Shown: positions 34,951 to 43,200 of the stretch, piece by piece
Layout: every line of letters begins with the position of its first letter
Numbering within the stretch: position 1 is the stretch's first letter
Assembly: GCA_964352215.1 (NCBI GenBank)
Contig: CAYGRE010000016.1
Location: 14,783 to 78,782 of the forward strand
Reading direction: 5' to 3'
Source of the DNA: CAWUKT01 sp964352215
GTDB taxonomy: Bacteria > Bacteroidota > Bacteroidia > J057 > JADKCL01
DNA: 64,000 bases
The notes under the pieces: model-generated
Databases searched by the model: none
Told to the model about the DNA's origin: nothing
Seen by the model: only the letters and a program-made list of their open reading frames with translations
Made by a program: the position numbers and the translations under genes

Positions 34951-35907
34951 ATGAAAGTAACGGAACATCTCGATCGCGCTACAAACCCGCTTATCAGTGT
35001 AGAGATTATCCCTCCGCGCAGAGGGATAAATATCCAAAAGCTATACGACGCGATCGAATCCATTCGCCCTTTCAATCCCCCTTTTATCGACGTTACCAGC
35101 CATTCAGCTGAGGTCATCTGGGATGAAATGAAGGACGGTACCTTTAAGCGACGCGTCAAAAGGAAAAGCCCTGGCACTTTTGGACTATGTGCAGCCATCA
35201 AATATAAATACGGCATCGACCCTGTCCCACACATGCTCTGTAACGGGTTTACCAAGGAAGAGACCGAGGACGCCCTGATCGAGCTGAACTACCTCGGAAT
35301 CGAAAATGTCCTGGCGATTCGCGGAGATTCAAAAGTTAAGAAGAATGAGAGGCCAGATCGCTCCGTTAATACTTATGCCATGGACCTCGTGGAACAGGTA
35401 CACGGTCTCAACCACGGCCAATACATCGATGACCTCATTGATGCAGCGCCGACTGACTTCTGCGTTGGCGTTTCCTATTACCCGGAAAAACACTTTGAAG
35501 CCCCCAATCTTGAATTCGACATCAATGTATTGAAGCAGAAACAAGATAAAGGTGCGGACTATGCCGTCTCTCAAATGTTTTTCAACAATGAGCATTTCCA
35601 CAACTTCAGTAAAAAATCCAAAGAGGCGGGAGTTACCATTCCGCTTGTCCCTGGCTTGAAAATACTCACCCTACAGAAACACCTGACTTCCATTCCAAGT
35701 ATATTCCACGTTGAGATTCCGCAAGAGCTTACTGAGCGGATGATGAAGGCGGACACAAGGGAGAAGAAAATGGACATTGGGATCGACTGGGCCTACAAGC
35801 AGACCATTGACCTGCTTGAAAATGGAGCACCCTGTGTCCACTTCTACATCATGCAAAACACAACTCCCTTTATCAAACTGATGGAAAAGCTCAAGAAGCA
35901 CCTGTAA
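34951..35907 (+). CDS. metF: Methylenetetrahydrofolate reductase (FAD-dependent)
   Basis: 318 residues, single beta/alpha-barrel domain of the bacterial MetF kind. Features: 'ISVEIIPPRRGINIQKLYDA' with the catalytic Glu, 'FIDVTSHSAE', 'NVLAIRGD' and 'GADYAVSQMFFNNEHF'. It reduces 5,10-methylene-THF to 5-methyl-THF for methionine synthesis. ATG start. It is 93 bp downstream of the kinase gene, so may be a separate transcript. No metH here. Confidence 0.94.
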   Translation: MKVTEHLDRATNPLISVEIIPPRRGINIQKLYDAIESIRPFNPPFIDVTSHSAEVIWDEMKDGTFKRRVKRKSPGTFGLCAAIKYKYGIDPVPHMLCNGFTKEETEDALIELNYLGIENVLAIRGDSKVKKNERPDRSVNTYAMDLVEQVHGLNHGQYIDDLIDAAPTDFCVGVSYYPEKHFEAPNLEFDINVLKQKQDKGADYAVSQMFFNNEHFHNFSKKSKEAGVTIPLVPGLKILTLQKHLTSIPSIFHVEIPQELTERMMKADTREKKMDIGIDWAYKQTIDLLENGAPCVHFYIMQNTTPFIKLMEKLKKHL

Positions 35908-35951
35908 AACCTTGTTATTGGCCCTTGATTCTTTGATCTTTGACTTAGAGC

Positions 35952-37211
35952 ATGAGGCAAATTCTCCTATATCTCGAAGGAATCAGAACAGCTGTTAAAT
36001 CCTTGAGGGCGCATAAATTGCGTACCACATTAACTATGCTGGGCGTTGCAATCGGAATTTTTGCCATCACCATCATTTTCACCCTTGTCAATTCTCTCAA
36101 CTACAACCTCAACAGCAATCTCAGCAGACTTGGAAATTCAGTTCTCTTTGTGCACCACTTTCCCTGGTCAAGCGAAAGCTTTAACAACTGGCAAAAGTAC
36201 GTAAAGAGGCCGAAGATGAGCTACAATGAGTTTCTAAAACTCAATAAGAACCTGGAGCATGTCGAAGGAGTCTGTTATGACGTTCGGGTCAATGGGCAAA
36301 CCATTAAGTACAAAAGTGAATCAGTCAATTCCGTTGAAGTAAGATGTGTTACCGGAAAATACATCGATCTGAACGGATGGGAAATTGGAGACGGTAGGCC
36401 CTTTACAGAACTGGAAGTTGAAGCAGGTCGACCAGTGTGTGTACTTGGATACAACGTGGCAGAAAAGCTATTTGGTGACTTTTCCCCTATTGGAAAGGAT
36501 GTAAAACTCAAAGGACGAAAACTGAGAGTTGTAGGAGTTGTAGAGAAATCCGGTACCAATATGTTTGGAAGTACGCCTGACGACCTTTTCTACCTGCCAT
36601 ACGCCTATTCCACCCGGATTTTTGACATGGACAACCGGCGCCTGGACAAATTCATTATGGTAAAGGCCTTGGGAACGGCACAGATTGATGAGATTGAAAA
36701 TGACATTATAGGCCTTCTAAGAGCTTCTCGTGGACTACGTCCTAAAACGGAAAACGATTTCAGCATCAACAGACCGGAGATGCTCATGGATGTATTCAGC
36801 GATGTCACAAAATACCTTTGGTATGGCGGATTGTTCATTAGCTTTTTTGCAGTCGTAGTAGGTGGCTTCGGAATAGGCAACATAATGTTCACTACTGTAA
36901 AAGAGAGAACCTTTGAGATCGGATTACAAAAAGCACTGGGTGCAAAAAAAGCATTTATCCTCTTTCAATTCCTGATGGAATCGGTAATCCTGTGTCTGCT
37001 TGGCGGTTTCATCGGCCTCCTGCTCAACTTCGGAGCTTCTACCCTGTTACAAGCTGCAATTGACTCCATGCAGGTTAATTTTGAAGTGGTTGTTTCAGCA
37101 GAAAGTATCGCTTTTGGCGTCATCCTTTCCCTCGTCATTGGTCTCGGTTCCGGACTCATTCCCAGCACGATAGCCTCCCGCATGGATCCGGTTGAATCCA
37201 TGCGAAAATAA
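35952..37211 (+). CDS. MacB/FtsX-type ABC transporter permease
   Basis: 419 residues. One N-terminal transmembrane helix (about 25-48, 'TMLGVAIGIFAITIIFTLVN'), a large periplasmic MacB_PCD domain (about 50-285) and three C-terminal helices forming the FtsX domain ('GGLFISFFAVVVGGFGIGNI', then about 335-365 and 385-410), with the conserved 'KERTFEIGLQKALGAKKAFI'. Such permeases couple with a separate ATPase in lipoprotein release, peptide efflux or envelope mechanotransmission. No ATPase gene adjoins it. 44 bp after metF. Confidence 0.9.
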   Translation: MRQILLYLEGIRTAVKSLRAHKLRTTLTMLGVAIGIFAITIIFTLVNSLNYNLNSNLSRLGNSVLFVHHFPWSSESFNNWQKYVKRPKMSYNEFLKLNKNLEHVEGVCYDVRVNGQTIKYKSESVNSVEVRCVTGKYIDLNGWEIGDGRPFTELEVEAGRPVCVLGYNVAEKLFGDFSPIGKDVKLKGRKLRVVGVVEKSGTNMFGSTPDDLFYLPYAYSTRIFDMDNRRLDKFIMVKALGTAQIDEIENDIIGLLRASRGLRPKTENDFSINRPEMLMDVFSDVTKYLWYGGLFISFFAVVVGGFGIGNIMFTTVKERTFEIGLQKALGAKKAFILFQFLMESVILCLLGGFIGLLLNFGASTLLQAAIDSMQVNFEVVVSAESIAFGVILSLVIGLGSGLIPSTIASRMDPVESMRK

Positions 37212-37630
37212 GCCTTTCAGGTTGACACAGGCTGTCAAACCCCTATCGTATATTATAGTAGAGAGTCACCTTTAACAGAAGGCATGAGTCTACTATTGTT
37301 CAACGAAATCAACCTCAATGACAAAAGAGAAAACGTCGATCAAAGCAAATGAAGATTTTGTCAATCTGCTGCATGAATTTTCATTCCATTTGATAAGCAA
37401 AATGGAGGAATTCGCCCAATATGCTATCCTGATGGAGCGGCTATTACGTGATAGTGGAACCCTGTTCTGACTAGTCTGGAGTATGGACAGATCGTGTTGG
37501 ATAAATTTAATACTGCTTTGGGTACTACTGTAATGTGTAGTGAATCAGGAACTTAAGATATTCATTCTCAGTTTGTCCCCTTTTTAAAATCCGTCTATAT
37601 TGCGTAAGAAGAATAACCAATACCAAGTAT
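37212..37630. other. Gap of 419 bp after the permease
   Basis: Contains one possible 50-codon reading frame (37318-37470). Otherwise AT-rich with no recognised RNA or repeat. The end includes the promoter region of the small exported protein at 37631. Confidence 0.4.
37318..37470 (+). CDS. Possible 50-residue small protein
   Basis: ATG 37318 to TGA 37470. Predicted amphipathic helices, for example 'NEDFVNLLHEFSFHLISKME'. No clear Shine-Dalgarno and no recognised family. It lies alone in the gap between the permease and the next exported protein. Confidence 0.25.
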   Translation: MTKEKTSIKANEDFVNLLHEFSFHLISKMEEFAQYAILMERLLRDSGTLF

Positions 37631-38095
37631 ATGAACAGAATTACTCCTAAACTTCTCCTGCTCTCCATCTTATGTCTCTGTTTTGGCAGCCAGGTTTCTG
37701 CGCAGAAATCAAAATACCAAGGCATCCAGGGACTAGGTTATCTACATACCCAGGTGACCATCTTGATCGAAAATTGGGAAACCCATCCCTTATCAGAAAT
37801 AGGTCTGGACGTATTTGAGGAAGAATATAAGCAGCACTTCATCGAAGAGATTGAACACGACGAGGAGTGGGTCGAATTCATGTTGGTTGAAGACAACCTG
37901 CTCTTTCAATTTGACAGCCATATTGATGCGAAGGTGGAAGAAGCCATTGAAAACAACTTGGGTTTCTACCACAAAGTCATCCAAATGATAAGGGAGCCCG
38001 ATTCAATGGAAGCCTCACTAGATGTATTAAAAGGTGATCTCCAGCAAGCAGATTCCAATCTTTACGATATCATTTATCCAGCCATCTGTAAATAG
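37631..38095 (+). CDS. Small exported protein of unknown function
   Basis: 154 residues. Clear signal peptide at 1-25 ('LLLLSILCLCFGSQVSAQ'). The mature part is acidic and helical, with many Glu/Asp ('EEYKQHFIEEIEHDEEWVEF', 'IREPDSMEASLDVLKGDLQQ'). No cysteines in the mature protein, no membrane helix, no sorting domain. Likely periplasmic. Followed by a bidirectional terminator. Confidence 0.6.
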   Translation: MNRITPKLLLLSILCLCFGSQVSAQKSKYQGIQGLGYLHTQVTILIENWETHPLSEIGLDVFEEEYKQHFIEEIEHDEEWVEFMLVEDNLLFQFDSHIDAKVEEAIENNLGFYHKVIQMIREPDSMEASLDVLKGDLQQADSNLYDIIYPAICK

Positions 38096-38147
38096 AAACC
38101 CGGATCAACCCTTGATATTCCAACTCTCATTGTAGGGAGTTTTACAT

Positions 38148-38182
38148 AAAAGAGGCTGCCTCATCGCTAGGCAGCCTCTTTT
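38148..38182. terminator. Bidirectional rho-independent terminator
   Basis: Perfect 13-bp stem AAAAGAGGCTGCC (38148-38160) with GGCAGCCTCTTTT (38170-38182), 9-nt loop. The flanking A-run and T-run give a U-tail on both strands, fitting its place between convergent genes ending at 38095 and 38205. Confidence 0.9.
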
Positions 38183-38204
38183 AATATTTGTGTGAATCTG
38201 TCGA

Positions 38205-40073
38205 TTACTTGACAGTGATTCGCTGTACAAAGCGACCTTCTACACCGCGCACTTCTACGAAGTATACACCACTAGACAGATCAGAAACGTTGATCTTAGC
38301 GATATCGGAGTTAGATGGGATCACTTGGTTGATCAGGGTACGGCCTTGAACATCGGTAACCCGTACGTCCAGGTCAGCATGGAGACCTGAAGTCACAGCT
38401 ACATTGATGTAGTCTTGTGCAGGAACAGGATAAACTGAGATGTCAGCACGAAGCTCATCTTCAACACTGATCATGGTAGGAGTACCAAAAACAGCGCGCA
38501 GTACATAGGCAACATTGAAGTTAAAGTCTTCGCTGTTAGACCATGAACCGTTGAAGAATACCCAGCCTTTGGTAGGCGTAAATACCTGGTTGGATGTTCC
38601 CAAAGTCAGGACACCTGCAACAGTTTCTTCCAATCCAAGGAAGTAGGTAGTACCAGCACTCAGTGCAACTCCACCTGGGAAAGCCAAATCATAAATCTGG
38701 CCAGTGGTATCAGTGATAATCAAATCTTCTGAAGTAGCGATTGGAGCACCTGCAGGAGGCATTCCAGCACCACCCATAGGGATGACAACCGCATGTACAG
38801 TATCACCGAGATCAGGATTACTCAACCAGAAGCTGGCGTGGGTCAGTGTGGCAGCTGTAACGATGTCAAATTCCTGACCAATGAAACCAGGAGCGGTTGC
38901 ACCAATGGAAAGCGCACCGGTAACATTACTGTTGTCACGTGCATAAGTACTGTCATCTACTGAGAAATTGCGAGTCAGCGTATCATTGGAGTTGTCCGGA
39001 TCCGGAGTGCCAGAAGTAGCCCAATATGCAACACTGTAATTGTCAGCAGCAGCAGGAGGAGTGTAAGTACCAACTGAAAGGAGGGTATCAGTAAATGCAG
39101 CCAAAGCAGCTACAGTTGAATTACCGGTGTAAACAGAACCAGCAGCACCATCAAACACTTCCACATTGAAAGCTGCGTTGTTAAGCGTAGTAGCACCATT
39201 GTTCTCAATAGCTCCGGAGAAGGTCATGGCCTGAATCTGATCGATGGGAACAATTGGATATTCTCCAAAAGAAGCTGAAACCTGACGCATGTCGCCACCA
39301 GAAACCAATCCAAGGAAGATATTGTCTACCAGGAGGAGGTTGTCATCATCGGAATCGTGTACATAAGCAATCCGGACGGTAGTGTTGTTGTAGGCTGACA
39401 TAGGCACAACCCATGTTTCAAGCACACCACGTGTACCATTGTAGCTGGAATGAACCCAACCCGGACCAGGAGTACCAGCACCACCACCTACGTCCTCAGC
39501 AAGTACAGCGAGAGTATCGGTGAAAGAAGCGAAAGTCGTGTCCGCGGTTGGAGAGCAAAGTACCTTGTAACCATCTGCAAATCCAGGTCCTTCAAAAGGA
39601 GCTGATTGCCACTGAAGAAGAACAGCAGGGTCACAAATAGCAACGGAGTCAAGAATCAACCAGTTGTTGGCCTGGGCAAAAGGAGTGAACCAAGAGGAAG
39701 ACGCGGCTACCCAATTGGTATCAGTACCAGTAGTCGTTTCAAGATCTGCAGTGATAAACCAATCCTGAGGACGTCCATTTGCATCAGTGTTACCGTCAAC
39801 ATCAATGTTCAGCCAAGAAGCAGGGATTGTCTGTGATTGAAAATCTTCGAAAAGAATAGTATCACAGGTGCCAGCAGCTGCTGAAGAGGCATTGATGATG
39901 GGTCCCAGTACATGGATACCCTGACGCTCAAAGGAGTAGTTTCCAGGGATAGCATCCTCAATGGTGCTGGCCTGAGTTCCACGTACCTGAATTGGACGTT
40001 GGGCAAACATTGTACTGCCCATTAAAAAGGCAGCAAGCAAGCAAAAGACAGCTTTTGCGTTGAAATTTCTCAT
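38205..40073 (-). CDS. Secreted protein with choice-of-anchor/cleaved-adhesin domain and T9SS type A sorting domain
   Basis: 622 residues. Signal peptide 1-25 ('LLAAFLMGSTMFAQ'). Residues about 65-255 look like a cleaved-adhesin/choice-of-anchor J jelly-roll ('CDTILFEDFQSQTIPASW', 'NNWLILDSVAICDPAVLLQW', 'TVRIAYVHDSDDDNLLLVDN'). A CARDB/Ig-like segment follows ('ENNGATTLNNAAFNVEVFDG'), then a second beta domain ('GFIGQEFDIVTAATLTHASF'). The C-terminus is a T9SS type A sorting domain ('ISVYPVPAQDYINV', 'GRTLINQVI', 'SGVYFVEVRG', ending 'QRITVK'). Expected on the cell surface or secreted; binding or adhesive role inferred. Divergent from the giant adhesin gene, 191 bp apart. Confidence 0.85.
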   Translation of the reverse strand: MRNFNAKAVFCLLAAFLMGSTMFAQRPIQVRGTQASTIEDAIPGNYSFERQGIHVLGPIINASSAAAGTCDTILFEDFQSQTIPASWLNIDVDGNTDANGRPQDWFITADLETTTGTDTNWVAASSSWFTPFAQANNWLILDSVAICDPAVLLQWQSAPFEGPGFADGYKVLCSPTADTTFASFTDTLAVLAEDVGGGAGTPGPGWVHSSYNGTRGVLETWVVPMSAYNNTTVRIAYVHDSDDDNLLLVDNIFLGLVSGGDMRQVSASFGEYPIVPIDQIQAMTFSGAIENNGATTLNNAAFNVEVFDGAAGSVYTGNSTVAALAAFTDTLLSVGTYTPPAAADNYSVAYWATSGTPDPDNSNDTLTRNFSVDDSTYARDNSNVTGALSIGATAPGFIGQEFDIVTAATLTHASFWLSNPDLGDTVHAVVIPMGGAGMPPAGAPIATSEDLIITDTTGQIYDLAFPGGVALSAGTTYFLGLEETVAGVLTLGTSNQVFTPTKGWVFFNGSWSNSEDFNFNVAYVLRAVFGTPTMISVEDELRADISVYPVPAQDYINVAVTSGLHADLDVRVTDVQGRTLINQVIPSNSDIAKINVSDLSSGVYFVEVRGVEGRFVQRITVK

Positions 40074-40264
40074 ACTCTAGTATATAATTGAATCCTAAAA
40101 AAACAAACTCGTTTGGCACAGCTACCCTAACAGGCAACAATACCAATCCCAAATGTAAGAAATATTCGCATTTTTCCCATTCATGAGGCTTTTGTGTATA
40201 CAATTTCCTATTTTGGTCTCTCAAGGATCAATCACTGCTTATTTAAGCTGTTGGCCAGGAAAAG

Positions 40265-43200
40265 ATGCGGTTTTTTAGAATTTGGATGGGTTCACGAATC
40301 AAGTCTTTCTTTTTGAACAAAAGGATAATTCCTCTTGCGATATTTTTCACAAGTATCCTTTTGACCTTCAGTAGACAATACGGCTTTTCACAAACTCAGA
40401 CTTTTGCCTGGGAATACAGCTTCGGAGATGCCCAATCCCAGGAAGCAACAGCAGTTGCCTATGATCCTTCTACCAGTACGGTTGTATCCGGGGGTATATT
40501 TCAAGGAAACATTATTATTGGAGATACGAATTTCACATCTCCAGCCGTCGACAATATATGGCTCTCCAAAATGGATGCGGCTGGCAACGTTCTGTGGGCA
40601 TTGAATGCCCCCTCCGCTTCTAATGACAAGATCAGTGACATTGCCCTCGATGACTTTGGTAATATTTTCATCATTGGAAGTTATACCACCACGACCATCT
40701 TCACAGGAACATTGGGCTCTACATTTAGCCTCACCTCCCAAGGGGCAGAAGATATCTTTGTTGTCAAGTTCAATGCAGCGGGAGAAATACAATGGGCTGA
40801 ATCCTTCGGAGGTACCGGTCAGGATTTTGGTGGTGGGATTACAACGCAAATGGGCAATGACAATGTGTTTATAACCGGTAGCTTTTCAGGAGCAGCAACC
40901 TTTCAAAGTCCTCCCATACTCAACTCTTCAGGAGTGAAAGATGCCTTCATCATGGCCCTTCACAGAGTCACAGCGTTAAAAACGTGGATTCGACAAGGAG
41001 CCTGTGCTGAGGATGCGGAAGGTATCGACATTACAGCAGATGGATCTGGAATATATGCCACAGGAAACTACTTCGGCAATTCGCCCCTTTCCTTTGACAA
41101 TTTCGGGTCCAGCCTCTCCAATTTAGGGGTAGGAGGCGAAAACATGTTCGTAGTTAAATATACACTTAATGGGGTCGGTGTCTGGCAACGCTATGCTGGC
41201 AATGGCTCCGGATTTGTAAATTCTTATGGTGTCAGCACATCTGGTGGCACCACCGTTTATGTTACGGGTACTTTCGACGGCTTTACTACTTTCAGCACCA
41301 CTTTTGCCTTTGTAAGTGCCAATTCCAGCGGGCTGCTGGATGTATTTTTGGTTGGGTATGACCGAAATACCGGACAAGTTTTAAATCTGGATGGTTTTGG
41401 AGGTCCGGGAAATGATATTGGCACCAGTTTATCCTTGTCTTCCAGCAATGACATATTCCTTTCCGCCACCTACGATGATACCATGTTCGTAGGTACAGAT
41501 ACCCTGGTCCCAACTGCCACAGATGCCATGGTAGCCAGCTTTAATCAAACTGGTGCCGCTTTTCAGTGGAGTCTTCCCATAACCGGGAACAGCAATCAAT
41601 CCGCCGTGGATATAAGTGCTCCTAATGGTCTAATATTCATTGCCGGATTTTTGGAAGATGTTTCCAGTTTCAATCCCTATACCTCCTCTTATTTTGGGTT
41701 GAGGGATGCCTTCGTTGCCCGTATTGGCTGTCCGTCACGCCTCTCCCCCAACCTGCTCGATTCACTTGCTGGAGCTGACACCACCGTATGCATCAACAAC
41801 TCCATTGTCCTCGCAGCTGATACACTCCCCCCTTTCACCGGCCAATGGAATATTCTGGCAGGTAGCGGGTCCCTTTCCTCCAACGCTGACCCAGACGCTG
41901 TTCTTACCCCAAATGCCAGCGGAACCATCGAATTGGAATGGGAGCTTGCCAGTGGAAGTTGCATCATTCGAGATACCGTGCTGGTTTCAGTTCCGGCTAC
42001 CTTCACCCCTGAAGCTGGTCCTGACACCGTAATCTGCGATACATTTTATACCATGATCGCGACTGACCCAAGTCCAAATACCGGAACCTGGAACCTCATA
42101 TCCGGATCAGGAAATATTGCCAGTCCCAGCCAGTTCAATTCTCCTGTCAATGGGCTTGCTCCTGGTACAAATGTATTTGAATGGGAAGTAAATGATGGTA
42201 GTTGCACTTTGCAAGATACGGTTACGATAACAGTGGCTCTTACCCCTATCCAAAATGCTAATGCCGGGGGAAACATAGCTGTTTGTGGTGATACCATAAC
42301 GCTGGCAGGAAACAATCCCCTGCCGAATACAGGAACATGGGCCATTGTCTCCGGAGGAGGAACCTTTTCAAATATCAATGACAGCAATGCGTTTGTATCA
42401 AACCTCAACAATGGAATTAACGAATTCAGCTGGACCATTTCCAATGGCACCTGCTCCACTTCGGATACGTTAGTCGTTGTCTCAGATGCTCCGATTTTTG
42501 CCAACGCCGGAATTGACAGTTCTATCTGCTCGACCACCATTCCATTGTCAGGAAACGCCCCGATCTTCAGTTCCGGTGGCTGGGAAGTTGCATCGGGAGG
42601 TGGAACCATCGTTTCCCCATTTCTGCCCTTTACAAATGCGGTGAACATGACCAGTGGAACCAATGAATTTGCCTGGATTCTCATAAGGGGAGCATGCTCA
42701 GATACCGATACCGTTACCATCACTGTATTCAGTCCTCCTACACCCGCCAATGCTGGCTTGGATCAAAGTCTTTGCAATGATACCATCACCACTCTCTCAG
42801 GCAACTCTCCGGTGACCGGAACTGGAACGTGGTCATTGATCAGCGGACCTGCCAATATCGTTTCTCCTGGCAACCCAGCTTCCAATGTAAACGGATTACA
42901 AACCGGAACGGCTACCTTCGAATGGGAAATTGCCAACGGAATTTGCCCGGTCAGCCGTGATACCGTTGGCATAAGTGTCACCCTCGAAATACCTTCTAAT
43001 GCAGGGCCTGACCAAGCTCTCTGTGATACCCTTGCCACGACCCTGGCTGGTTCTCCCACAGGTACAGGTACCGGAACCTGGACCGTGGTAGCTGGAACCG
43101 GAAACTTTGCCAATGCGAATAGTCCCGGCAGCGATGTTGGCGGGCTGGCTCCCGGATTGAATCAATTGGTTTGGACCATTGTCAATGGCCCCTGTATTAC